From positions 1 to 44,700 of the forward strand of contig JAZNGG010000011.1 of the NCBI GenBank assembly GCA_045576355.1: a stretch of 44,700 nucleotides of DNA. The letters are read 5' to 3'. Position numbers and translations under genes: made by a program. Positions 17,193 to 26,900 of this stretch are shown one piece after another. This stretch comes from Liminaster sp045576355. Its GTDB lineage: Bacteria > Bacteroidota > Bacteroidia > Bacteroidales > UBA3663. The stretch's first letter is position 1, and each line of letters opens with the position of its first letter. The notes beneath the pieces were generated by a model that did not search any database, was not told the origin of the DNA, and worked only from the letters and a program-made list of their open reading frames with translations.

Positions 17193-18419
17193 CTACTCCA
17201 CGTATAATACCAGTCCTTTGAGATACTCTCCCTCCGGATGATAGATATTGATGGGGTGGTCAGCGGGTTGATGCAACTGATGAAGGATTCTGACACGACG
17301 TCCGGTCTGAGCGGCAGCTGAAAAGACGGCGCAACGGAAATCATCTTTGGTCACAACCTGTGAACAAGAGAAAGTGAAAAGGATACCGCCCGACTTTATT
17401 TTCTCCAATGCCTTAGCATTGAGACGACGATAACCCTGTAAGGCATTGCGTAAGACTTTCTTATGCTTAGCGAAAGCCGGAGGATCCAGGATTATCAGAT
17501 CATAGTTCATCTCTGCCGTATCCATATATCGGAAAGCATCTTCACAGAAAGCCTGGTGTCGCGGGTCATTGGGAAAATTGAGTTCGACATTTCTATTGGT
17601 GAGACGGATTGCTTGCTGCGAACAATCGACACTATGTACTGCCTCTGCTCCGCCTCTCATGGCATAAAAAGAGAAACCACCGGTATAGCTACACATATTG
17701 AGCACCCTCCGACCTTTGGCGTAAAGTTCTACCAATCGACGATTATCTCGCTGATCTACAAAAAAGCCGGTCTTTTGCCCTTTCAGCCAATCGACATGAA
17801 AACGCAATCCATTTTCTACAGCAATATCCGTATTACCCTCTCCTCCGATCAGATAACCATCCGTTGAGTCCAGATCTGCTTTATAGGGCAAAGTGGTTTC
17901 AGATTTGTAATAGACATGACGGATCTCAGCACCAGCCACCTGCAACAAGGCTTCAGCTATCTGATGACGCAAATAGTGAATACCGGCTGTATGAGCCTGC
18001 ATCACAGCAGTGTGTGCATAGACATCAATGATAAGACCGGGAAGATAATCCCCTTCACCATGCACCAAGCGATATGCGTTATTTTCAGTCTGCGCCACAT
18101 CCAGGCGGTCGCATATTCCCTCTGTTACCTCTCCGCTTCGGATCAGTCCCAGGCTCTGACGCAGATCAAAAGCGACCTGAAGCCGACGGCGAATGAAGTC
18201 CTGATCGATCTGTCCCTCTTCGAAAGAGAAGATCCGGACAGCAATGCTCCCGATCTGATACTGCCCAAGGGCCAAAAAATCTCCATGATGAGACTCGACA
18301 CGAACCATCTCTCCCTCTTCAGGCTGTCCACTCATGCGCTCAATGGCTCCAGAGAAGACCCAAGGATGGAAACGGAGCAACGACTCCTCTTTTTTCTTTT
18401 TAAGTGTTATAGTTATCAT
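17193..18419 (-). CDS. rlmI: Class I SAM-dependent rRNA methyltransferase, RlmI family
   Basis: A 408-residue enzyme of the RlmI/RlmK type, which makes 5-methylcytosine in 23S rRNA. It has an N-terminal PUA RNA-binding domain (about 1-75, including RFHPWVFSGAI), a connecting domain, and a Rossmann methyltransferase domain (about 190-408) with SAM motif VLNMCSYTGGFSFYAMRGG, DCSQQAI, and the catalytic-site signature LDPPAFAKHKK. GQKTGFFVDQRDNR is also a strong family signature. It lies 23 bases downstream of rseP on the same strand. The exact target nucleotide is inferred from the E. coli enzyme. Confidence 0.9.
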   Translation of the reverse strand: MITITLKKKKEESLLRFHPWVFSGAIERMSGQPEEGEMVRVESHHGDFLALGQYQIGSIAVRIFSFEEGQIDQDFIRRRLQVAFDLRQSLGLIRSGEVTEGICDRLDVAQTENNAYRLVHGEGDYLPGLIIDVYAHTAVMQAHTAGIHYLRHQIAEALLQVAGAEIRHVYYKSETTLPYKADLDSTDGYLIGGEGNTDIAVENGLRFHVDWLKGQKTGFFVDQRDNRRLVELYAKGRRVLNMCSYTGGFSFYAMRGGAEAVHSVDCSQQAIRLTNRNVELNFPNDPRHQAFCEDAFRYMDTAEMNYDLIILDPPAFAKHKKVLRNALQGYRRLNAKALEKIKSGGILFTFSCSQVVTKDDFRCAVFSAAAQTGRRVRILHQLHQPADHPINIYHPEGEYLKGLVLYVE

Positions 18420-18442
18420 AGATACACCTCTTTAAGCAAGTC

Positions 18443-19786
18443 TTAGTCCAACCAAGGGCGAATGATAAACTTCCAAAGATCATTGATGTTGACCAAGATG
18501 ATCAGTGCAAAGATGAGATAGAACCCAATGGTCTGCGCATATTCCAAAAATTTCTCTCCGGGTTTCTTGCCGGTGATCATTTCATACAATACAAAGAGGA
18601 GATGGCCTCCATCTAAAGCCGGAATCGGAAGAATGTTCATGAAAGCAAGAGCCAAAGAGAAGAAAGCGGTCAAAGACCAAAAAGCATACCAGTTCCACAT
18701 CTCCGGGAAAATACTACCCATCGTGCCAAAACCGCCTAAAGACTTCGCTCCCTCTTTAGTAAATACGAGTTTAAACTGACGTACATAGTCGGTGAGGACA
18801 TCTACACAACGTTCAAAACCGGCAGGAATAGCCTCCAAGAACGTATAATCAATGTGTGTAAACCGCTCAACAGGTATCATCGGAGACGATGTCATGACAC
18901 CCATTTTTCCTTGGTCATTCAAGACTACCGGAATGTCGAGCGGCACCCGATTGCGCACCAATGCCACCACAATGGTATCGCCGGCATGATGAGCTAACTG
19001 TGTCTTAACCTCATCGCCATAGTATGTCTGCATTCCATTGATTCCGATGATGCTATCTCCTTTCATAATGCCAGCCTGAGCAGCAGGACCATCTTGTAAG
19101 ACTTCAGCTATAACCATAGGATATCGGGGAAGCGCAAAAGTCATTACCTCCTCATTATTTCGCAAGAAATGCTCTCCTATGCTGTCCGGAAGTTCTATAT
19201 TGATGAGAAAATCTCCACGTTTGACAGTGACATCATCTGCCAAAAGGAGTTTAGCACGAAATGCCGAGAAATCTACCATGTCGCCATCGACATCCCATAT
19301 CACATCTCCATGACGGAATCCGAGTTGCTGTGCATACTCGCTATATTCCATTCCTTCATTGAGTGCGCGGGTCTCCAAGACATCTTTGCCCCAAGTCCAG
19401 ATCATGGCGATATAGATCAGGAAAGCAAAAAGGACATTATTTAAAACACCACCGATAATAATCATAAAACGGCGGAATGTGGATTGAGTCCGATACTCCC
19501 AAGGTTTGGGTTCCTCTTTGAGTTGCTCTTTATCCATGGATTCGTCCACCATTCCGGCTATCTTACAATAGCCTCCAAATGGGATCCATCCGATGCCATA
19601 CTCCGTATCACTCCCTTTCGGTTTCCAACGGAACAGAGCAAACTTCTCTGTGTCAAAAAAAAGATAAAACTTATCGACACGTACCCCAAAGATACGTGCC
19701 CAGAAAAAATGTCCCAACTCGTGTACGAAGATCAGCAATGAGAGAGACAATAAGAATTGCAAAGCTTGAATCAGTATTGTTTCCAA
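18443..19786 (-). CDS. rseP: Site-2 intramembrane metalloprotease RseP
   Basis: A 447-residue inner-membrane zinc protease of the S2P family that cuts anti-sigma factors and remnant signal peptides within the membrane. The zinc motif HELGHFF is near residue 23, the second membrane motif GGVLNNVLFAF follows, and the C-terminal metal ligand is in NILPIPALDGGH. One or two PDZ domains lie between (for example VLQDGPAAQAGIMKGDSIIGINGM). Together with dxr upstream this is a common Bacteroidota gene pair. An 83-base gap separates the two. Length is normal for the family. Confidence 0.95.
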   Translation of the reverse strand: METILIQALQFLLSLSLLIFVHELGHFFWARIFGVRVDKFYLFFDTEKFALFRWKPKGSDTEYGIGWIPFGGYCKIAGMVDESMDKEQLKEEPKPWEYRTQSTFRRFMIIIGGVLNNVLFAFLIYIAMIWTWGKDVLETRALNEGMEYSEYAQQLGFRHGDVIWDVDGDMVDFSAFRAKLLLADDVTVKRGDFLINIELPDSIGEHFLRNNEEVMTFALPRYPMVIAEVLQDGPAAQAGIMKGDSIIGINGMQTYYGDEVKTQLAHHAGDTIVVALVRNRVPLDIPVVLNDQGKMGVMTSSPMIPVERFTHIDYTFLEAIPAGFERCVDVLTDYVRQFKLVFTKEGAKSLGGFGTMGSIFPEMWNWYAFWSLTAFFSLALAFMNILPIPALDGGHLLFVLYEMITGKKPGEKFLEYAQTIGFYLIFALIILVNINDLWKFIIRPWLD

Positions 19787-19869
19787 TGTTTTAAGTTACT
19801 TTTGTTGATATGGTGATTACTTTAATTATTACACACTATTCGGAGAACGGGATGGACAAGTAAGATTAT

Positions 19870-21036
19870 TTACGTAGTTTTTAACTTATCCATAGCCACG
19901 AGACGAGCCTCTGCATCCATCGCAAAGTACTCCTCGACATCAGCAGCACTTCTGTTAGGGATAGCGAGCAATGTCTCTTCGATCACAGCCGACATCTGCA
20001 AAAATCCGCATCTTCCCTCTCTAAATGCCTCATTGACCACCTCATTGGCAGCATTGATGACACAAGCACGATTACCTCCCTCACGCAGAGCATCATACGC
20101 CAGTTTAAGGTTCGGGAAACGCTGGAGATCCGGACGTTCGAAGGTCAGATTCGTATAGTCTTCCACAGAAAGACGACCATTGATCTGGCTCAAAAGTCTC
20201 TCCGGATAAGAAAGGGCATAAGCGATAGGGACTTTCATATCCGGCTGACCGAGTTGAGCTTTCACTGCACCATCTTCAAACTGCACCATACTATGAACGA
20301 TGCTCTGAGGATGTACGACCACTTCGATCCGATCCGGATGAAGATCAAACAGCCATCTTGCCTCGATCACCTCAAATGCCTTATTCATCATCGAAGCGGA
20401 GTCGATCGTAATTTTTGCTCCCATGCTCCAGTTTGGATGTTTGAGCGCCTGTGCTGCCGTGACATGTTGCATCTGTTCCAAGGTGAATGTTCTGAATGGA
20501 CCACCGGATGCAGTGACAAGCAATTTCTCAATGCGGTTACCCTGCTCACCGGCAAGACACTGAAATATGGCTGAATGTTCGCTATCGACAGGAAGAATCC
20601 GTGCATTATGTTTCTTCACAAGTTGCATGATCTGCTCACCGGCAACGACAAGGGTCTCCTTGTTTGCCAATGCAATGGTCTTACCGGCACGGATAGCAGC
20701 GACAGTCGGTCCTAATCCGGCAAATCCCACCATGGCAGTCACTACTACATCGACCACCGGTTCGATGACCACATCACAGAGTGCAGCAACTCCGGCACAC
20801 ACCTCAATTGGCAGATCAGACAAAGCCTCAGCCACTTGGGGATAAAGACTTTCGTCAGCGATCACTACCACCTTGGGGAGGAATGCACGAGCCTGACTGA
20901 TCAAGAGCTCTGCACTACGATGGGCAGTAATGGCATAAATTTCAAATCTATCGGGATGCTCGGCTACGACCTCTAAAGTCTGCCGTCCGATAGAGCCGGT
21001 AGAGCCTAATACGACTACTCTACATATATCTTTCAT
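19870..21036 (-). CDS. dxr: 1-deoxy-D-xylulose-5-phosphate reductoisomerase
   Basis: Dxr converts DXP to 2-C-methyl-D-erythritol 4-phosphate with NADPH, the second step of the MEP isoprenoid pathway and the target of fosmidomycin. The 388-residue protein opens with the NADPH motif VVLGSTGSIGRQTLEV, then ALANKETLVVAGE, the metal/substrate site LPVDSEHSAIFQCL, TASGGPFR, and the loop HPNWSMGAKITIDSASMMNK. The length is typical. ispD, the next enzyme but one's neighbour in the same pathway, is encoded about 1.9 kb away on the other strand. Assignment is secure. Confidence 0.97.
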   Translation of the reverse strand: MKDICRVVVLGSTGSIGRQTLEVVAEHPDRFEIYAITAHRSAELLISQARAFLPKVVVIADESLYPQVAEALSDLPIEVCAGVAALCDVVIEPVVDVVVTAMVGFAGLGPTVAAIRAGKTIALANKETLVVAGEQIMQLVKKHNARILPVDSEHSAIFQCLAGEQGNRIEKLLVTASGGPFRTFTLEQMQHVTAAQALKHPNWSMGAKITIDSASMMNKAFEVIEARWLFDLHPDRIEVVVHPQSIVHSMVQFEDGAVKAQLGQPDMKVPIAYALSYPERLLSQINGRLSVEDYTNLTFERPDLQRFPNLKLAYDALREGGNRACVINAANEVVNEAFREGRCGFLQMSAVIEETLLAIPNRSAADVEEYFAMDAEARLVAMDKLKTT

Positions 21037-21096
21037 ATTTTCTCTATAAGTTAATAACGTGTTGTTTCCCTTTATTTCCTTATCTATGCCCCATCA

Positions 21097-21942
21097 TCAC
21101 TCCGGCATCATCAGTTCTCTCGGATCGATGGTTTTACCTTTGTTCCACAAAGAGTAATCCACCCAAAGTTGCTCCGGATCACCCCCTGCCTGACCAATAA
21201 CGGCACCGGCTTTATAAGAGCGTCCTTGTTCAGCCATCGGATGACTCAAGTTACTCAGGACTGAGACAAGATCTCCGGCATGTTGCATGATAATTACAGC
21301 GGTACCATCAATCTTATACTCCACCGAGATTACCGTACCATCCAGCGGAGCCCAAACCGGAGTCTCCTTGTGGAGCGAATAGCGCAAGTAGGATGTTCCC
21401 TTCTCCCCGGTCATAAATTCCGGATCTTGGATGTTAAGCGGATGCATCAATACAAGGGATGGAGTCGAAGGGGAGTGTATCAATGTGTTCAGACCATATT
21501 TCTCAATCTCCGCCATACGTGAGACAAATGCCTGCTCACGCGGGCTGCTCATCCGCAAAGAATCGTCAAAACGGACCACCGTAGCCGAATCAAATCGGGC
21601 TATCGTGTCTGCCTGTACCCTGCCACTCAGGATGTCGGTTAAATTTTGCAGATAAATCGAACGCAGATTGGAAGCCCGCTCCAGAGAGTCCAGGCGCAAG
21701 GCTGTCTCCACCAGTTCCGTACGTTTCTCAACATCCAGATAACCGGGTAAGAATGTGCGGAGCGGGGTGCGAGTCATAACAAAAATCACAAAAACAGCCG
21801 TCAACAACAAGATGACCGACACCAACAATGATGCAGTCCATGCCGACATCGGCAACGAAAAGAGGAGACGATTACGTCTGGAGTTGAACAACTGCAGACG
21901 ATAATGAGGGGTCTTAAGTTTTTTATTCTCATTCTTTTCCAT
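21097..21942 (-). CDS. Membrane-anchored M23/LytM-fold protein, probably non-catalytic
   Basis: A protein of about 281 residues, read from the ATG giving MEKNENKK; a GTG 36 bases upstream is possible but less likely. One transmembrane helix (about 38-60) anchors it, followed by a mostly helical linker and a C-terminal LytM-type domain (about 185-275: TPVWAPLDGTVISVEYKIDG, then GDLVSVLSNLSHPMAEQGRSY). The zinc ligands of active M23 peptidases are not visible: the HxxxD position reads LRYSLHKE and the HxH position reads LWVDYSLW. It is therefore likelier a regulator of cell-wall hydrolases than an endopeptidase. It lies 60 bases upstream of dxr. Confidence 0.75.
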   Translation of the reverse strand: MEKNENKKLKTPHYRLQLFNSRRNRLLFSLPMSAWTASLLVSVILLLTAVFVIFVMTRTPLRTFLPGYLDVEKRTELVETALRLDSLERASNLRSIYLQNLTDILSGRVQADTIARFDSATVVRFDDSLRMSSPREQAFVSRMAEIEKYGLNTLIHSPSTPSLVLMHPLNIQDPEFMTGEKGTSYLRYSLHKETPVWAPLDGTVISVEYKIDGTAVIIMQHAGDLVSVLSNLSHPMAEQGRSYKAGAVIGQAGGDPEQLWVDYSLWNKGKTIDPRELMMPE

Positions 21943-22026
21943 AGTGCAAAAATAAGCAGAAATTCCGACATACCACACTTTTTAAGCTTTTTTGTAGCAT
22001 ATCGGGCCAGGTTTCTCTCCCTGTAG

Positions 22027-22797
22027 TCACATCCACCCCCGTTTGTCCACCTCTTGTATCCACAATTCTGCCATCCGGTGATGCCCGGCCGGCGTGGGGT
22101 GAATCCCATCCCAGATCCAGTATGTATCCCGATCAGACGGAGGACCTTGAAGCAACGAGGCAAAAAGAGCATCATAAGGGAGCAGGAGGGCATGATAGTC
22201 TGCAGCCACACGTCGCAGGGCTTGGCCACAAGCCTCCAGTTGTTGCTGCCGTTGCGGATAGTTGACAGACTTTTTCATTTTCCCGACATTGGCAGCAAAA
22301 GGGATTCCAATGATAATTTTCATCTTCGGATTGACCTGCAAAGCACGATCGAGCAATGCGCGATAACGTTGCTCCCAAGCCGAGATATCCATGGGTTCGT
22401 TCCGATCCAGAGCGGCTTGGACATCATTGGTTCCCACTAAGATCGAGAGGATATCGGGACAGAGCGATGTGACATCCCGCTCCCAACGTTGTTCCAAATC
22501 GGTCAATGTGTAACCACTGATTCCCCGATTATAAAACTGATAATCCCGCTCAGGATAGCGGCTTTCATAATGGGCAGCACAGAGAAACATATAACTATGT
22601 CCATAGATATGATTTTTATCTCCATGATTTCGCTCTTCAGAGGATTTTTGGGAACCACCACTCCTGCCCCATGCACCATCGGTGATAGAGTCCCCTATAA
22701 ACAAGACTTTCATTCCTTTTGCCTGTAGAGGCAAGGCACACACGAGAACGAGCCACAAGGCAATAAGCCGCCACATCGTCTGAGATCGTTTCTTCAT
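22027..22797 (-). CDS. Secreted SGNH/GDSL-family esterase or lipase
   Basis: A 256-residue protein with a signal peptide (about 1-27, hydrophobic stretch LIALWLVLVCALPLQA) and the full set of SGNH blocks: GDSITDG with the serine nucleophile, the glycine in NRGISGYT, GTNDV with the asparagine, and DGIHPTPAGH with the Asp/His pair. Such hydrolases remove acyl or acetyl groups from sugars, lipids or peptidoglycan; the substrate cannot be told. The frame is open 30 codons upstream of ATG 22797, but that ATG gives a proper signal peptide and follows a strong promoter. The gene heads the minus-strand run. Confidence 0.88.
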   Translation of the reverse strand: MKKRSQTMWRLIALWLVLVCALPLQAKGMKVLFIGDSITDGAWGRSGGSQKSSEERNHGDKNHIYGHSYMFLCAAHYESRYPERDYQFYNRGISGYTLTDLEQRWERDVTSLCPDILSILVGTNDVQAALDRNEPMDISAWEQRYRALLDRALQVNPKMKIIIGIPFAANVGKMKKSVNYPQRQQQLEACGQALRRVAADYHALLLPYDALFASLLQGPPSDRDTYWIWDGIHPTPAGHHRMAELWIQEVDKRGWM

Positions 22798-22829
22798 CTT
22801 TCTGTCAGGTTCTTTGGTTTTGTCTTTGG

Positions 22830-22861
22830 CAAAGATAAGTTTTATTCGGAAAACAGCCAAA
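22830..22861 (-). promoter_or_regulatory. Predicted promoter of the SGNH hydrolase gene
   Basis: On the minus strand: TTTG (22858-22861), exactly 20 bases, TATCTTTG (22830-22837). This is a full match to the Bacteroidota promoter pattern, 32 bases upstream of ATG 22797, and supports that start choice. Confidence 0.65.
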
Positions 22862-22889
22862 CAATGGCGGCTTTTCTCCCTAAACATGC

Positions 22890-22918
22890 TTGCCCAAAGA
22901 AAAAAATGCTTACCTTCG
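22890..22918 (+). promoter_or_regulatory. Possible ispD promoter
   Basis: TTG (22890-22892), 18 bases, TACCTTCG (22911-22918). One base of the -7 box differs from TAnnTTTG and the spacer is slightly short. It ends 27 bases before ATG 22946. Confidence 0.4.
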
Positions 22919-22945
22919 CTCCGTCATAATCAAAAAGAGTCTTTT

Positions 22946-23659
22946 ATGAATGTAGCAGTACTTTTGGCCGGCGGCAGCGGCATGCGCATGGGACAAGCAG
23001 AACCCAAGCAATTTATCTCGGTAGCAGGGCGTTCCATTCTCGAACACAGCATCCGGGCTTTTCACACTCATCCGGAGATTGATCAATTGGTCATCATCTC
23101 CCATGCCGATTACATCGAACGGGTGCAAGAGATCGCCCGCCCCTATCCCAAGGTGCGACACATTCTTCCGGGAGGCAAAGAGAGATATGACTCTACACTC
23201 GCAGCCATCCGTGCCTATAATTCCTTTCAGGAGAGCGACGAGAAGGTTTGGTTGCTCATCCACGATGCTGTCCGCCCGATGGTTTCCCGTCGCATCATCG
23301 ATGATTGTCTGACCGCGCTTAAGTCTCATCGGGCAGTCAATGTTGCCATCCCGTCTGTCGATACGATTATCGAGGTGAATCATGAGGGTCACGTCTGTCG
23401 CATACCGCCTCGCGAGCAACTCCGCAACACACAGACACCGCAGTGTTTCCTCCTGCAAGTGATCGCCGAGGCATATCGTCGTGGCCTGCAAGATCCGACA
23501 TTTGTCACAACCGATGACTGTGGTGTAGTTCATCGCTACATGCCGGAAGAACCGATCTATGTCGTCACCGGAGAAACCACCAATATCAAACTGACCTATC
23601 CTGCCGACCTCGTTCTTGCCGAAAAGTTGTTAAGTTCAAGTCCGGATCCGGAACTATAA
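22946..23659 (+). CDS. ispD: 2-C-methyl-D-erythritol 4-phosphate cytidylyltransferase
   Basis: IspD couples CTP to methylerythritol 4-phosphate, the third step of the MEP pathway. The 237-residue protein opens with the nucleotidyltransferase signature VLLAGGSGMRMG, preceded by no other plausible domain, then LPGGKERYDSTLAAI, the metal-binding LIHDAVRPMVS, NVAIPSVDTI, TQTPQCFLL, and the C-terminal TGETTNIKLTYPADL. The frame is open for 44 codons upstream, but homology begins at ATG 22946. It is divergent from the SGNH gene. A CarD-like or TarI-type cytidylyltransferase is less likely given the close MEP-pathway match and dxr nearby. Confidence 0.95.
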   Translation: MNVAVLLAGGSGMRMGQAEPKQFISVAGRSILEHSIRAFHTHPEIDQLVIISHADYIERVQEIARPYPKVRHILPGGKERYDSTLAAIRAYNSFQESDEKVWLLIHDAVRPMVSRRIIDDCLTALKSHRAVNVAIPSVDTIIEVNHEGHVCRIPPREQLRNTQTPQCFLLQVIAEAYRRGLQDPTFVTTDDCGVVHRYMPEEPIYVVTGETTNIKLTYPADLVLAEKLLSSSPDPEL

Positions 23660-23789
23660 TTTACCCCCTGCTCGGTCATTTTCGCTCTTTCCGACGATGT
23701 TGGCGATTACAGATGTCAATAATACCGACTTATCATCACATTCTTGATTTCCTTTTTCGGATTATTTTGGATGATTATCTCCTTATCTC

Positions 23790-23820
23790 TTGATAATGTG
23801 CAGGTTTTATCTTATTTTTG
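23790..23820 (+). promoter_or_regulatory. Predicted promoter of the Omp28-like gene
   Basis: TTG (23790-23792), exactly 20 bases, TATTTTTG (23813-23820), matching TAnnTTTG. It leaves a leader of about 95 bases before ATG 23920. Confidence 0.6.
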
Positions 23821-23919
23821 CACACGGAAATCAATCGTCTGACAGACTTAAGGCAGGAGATGACACAGAGACGACTGCCGGACTTAAACGTTCAGACACA
23901 ATATTTATATAGTTTTACA

Positions 23920-26900
23920 ATGAAAAAATTCGCTATCATTCCGGTCGCTTTATGCGTGCTCGGGACAGTTTTTGCCACGACACAATCTGCCGGGCAACCC
24001 CACATCACCACATACACCTTTTCCAATGGGGCGACCCTTTCTGCCATGTCTCCCAATGGGCTTTGGGCGACTGCCAAGGGGTTTAACGATGCCTCTCTCG
24101 ACTCCTACCCCTATCTGATCAACCTCACGACACACGACACTCTCCCGCTCCTTACTGCCGATGATTATGCCATCGGCATCTCTGCCGGAGCCTATGATGT
24201 CACTAACGATGGTAAGATCGTGGTGGGTCACTACTCCGAGAGCCCGGCATTCTATTACTCCGAGCAGGGGAGCTGGGAAGTCGTGGAGAATGTCACCGGT
24301 CACTTCAATGCGGTGAGTCCAGATGGCAAATATGCCGTCGGCGTATATTCGCCCAACATCGAAAACATCTTTGAGGAGGCGCCCCTCTTTTTCGAAAACG
24401 GAGCAAGAGTCTCCCTGGAGGGGCTTCCCAAGACTGACATCACCGGCCGCGACCAAAAACAGAACCGTCTCATCGGAGTCTCTCCGGACGGCAACATCCT
24501 GCTGGGCTGTATGTCGTTCAGCTATCCGGGCAGCGGATGTTCCTACTATGTTTATGACCGGCGGACCGGAACTCATGACTTCATCGGCAAAGGGTATCTG
24601 AAAAACGGAAGCCACGTCGATGCTGCCCACATGAGCAATAACGGCAAGTGGGTTACCGGTACGTTTAATAATGTCCAGCCGATCGATGGCGAAACAGCCT
24701 ATTATAACGAAAACTACATCTCCTATATATATAATGTAGAGACCCGAGAGTTCACTCCGCTCTATAACGGAGAGGAGGATTACGATCATGCCGGCAACGC
24801 GGTGAGCAACGAGGGTGTCGTCTTCGGCTGCTCGCCCTATCTCAATCCCTCACGCAGTCTGCAGGTGCGTCATGGCAATTTTTGGTATCCCTTAGAGACC
24901 ATCCTCTCATCGCGCTATGGAGTGGACTACCGCTCTGCCACCGGCTATCAGGTGACCGGCCTTGCGCTCGATGTCTCCGATGACGGCAGGACCATCGCCG
25001 CCATGGCATATATCACTGAGGAGAACTACATCCTGACCCTGCCGGAGACCTATGACGCGGCAGCTGCAGGTGTCAACCTTCTCTCCGAGGTCTCTTTCTC
25101 TCCGACAGACGGCACTCGTTTTGCCACGATCAGTCAGATCCGTGTGACCTTTGATCGCGTGGTCGAATATGTCGGGGGCAATGCCACGATCTATAAGGGC
25201 GAAGATCGTGTCCGTTCTTCGCTCAGTGTGACCAATGCCGAAAACGGCAAGGCATGGGACATCGGGTTCCGCGCCACGGCTCTCGAGGAGGATACTCATT
25301 ATCAGGTGGTGATCCCGGCGGGAATGTTCCGCATCCCCGGTTCAGAGATGACCAATCCGGAGTACACCGTTCGCTATGTCGGTCGCGCAGAGAAGCCCGT
25401 ACAGCTCATCTCTACACTGCCGGCTGATGGTGGTTCGCTCTCCGAACTCAGCTACAATTCGCCGGTGACGCTCACCTTCGACATCCCGGTTCAGCTCTCA
25501 TCCACCGCGGCCGGACAGCTCTATCAAGTCGGCAATGAGACACCGCTGTGCGATCTGACGCTTGCCTATGGGGGCAATATGGTGGCTGCCTACCCGACTT
25601 CGACTCGCTATCTGTTTAAGGGGAGCGAATACATCGTCAAGATCGAAGCCGGGCAGATCACCGATCAGATGGGCAACTGCGGCAATGACCCCATCACACT
25701 CCATCTCACCGGTCTCTACGAACGACCACTCCCTGCCGATGGCGAGAACCTCATCGACCAGGATTTCAACGACATGAGCAATTCGCTCAATAGTTTCCTC
25801 CTCTATGAGGGTGACCACAATGTGCCGACCTCAACGATGAAGTCCTGGGGATTTGACGCAGATAATACCCCGTGGAACTTCTCCATCCGCGATGATGATG
25901 CTGAGGACTATTGTGCCGCTTCCACCTCTATGTACTCCACTGCCGGCAAGTCGGACAACTGGATGTCCACGCTCCCCATCTACGTGCCGAGTGCCGACTA
26001 TGTCCTGACCTGGAAAGCTCAGTCCTATCTCAAAGCCAAGTCAGACTCTCTCCGCGTCTATATCTGGGAGAGCGATGAGCAACTCTCCGCACTCTCTGCC
26101 GCCACGGTCGATAAGATCCGGAGCGAGGGCAAGTTAGTCTTCTTCGACCGCATCTATCCCGGCGCTAACGAAAACACTTTGGCAGGAGAGTGGAGCAACT
26201 ATAGTGTGGACCTTGCCCCCTATAGCGGCAAGAACATCTATATCGTCTTTGCCGATCTCAACACCAACCAGAGCGTCCTCTTTGTCGATGATCTGAAGGT
26301 GGAAGCCATCTCCGGGCACTTCACTGTCGGCTCAATCACCGAAACGATCATTACGACTCAGTCCGAGACCGAGGTGAGCGGCTATGTACGCATCGTCAAG
26401 GACACCCTTTACACCGACTTGACTGCCTATTATCACAATGCCGACCTGAGCATCTGCGATACGATACGGGTAGGAGATCTGAATCTCCGCACCGGCGATG
26501 TCTATCGCTTCCACTTCGAGCGCAAACTCCCCGTTGCCCTCGGCCGCATCACGGACTACACGATCGGTGTCCGTCTCGGCAACGAGACACGCGAAATCCA
26601 CGGCAAAGTGAGCAATCTGGCTTTCTCCCCCGTCAAGCGAGTTGTGGTCGAGAAACTGACCGGAGCCTGGTGTGGCAACTGTCCGCTCGGCATCGTGGCA
26701 TTCGACTACATGAACACATCGTTTAAGGATAATTTCATCCCGATCGCCATCCACACCGCCAATGGAGGCAGCGATCTCTACGACTTCAGCGCTTACTCCA
26801 ATTATCTGGGACTCTCAGCAGCCCCGACCGGACGGGTCAACCGCATCGATACAGTCTATTCTCCCATCTGCACCGATGCCGCATCCGGCAAGTTCAGTTT

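Noticed and set aside
23950..24789. 279-codon minus-strand frame within the Omp28-like gene
   Set aside because: Opposite a well-supported signal peptide and propeller region; composition is that of an antisense frame.
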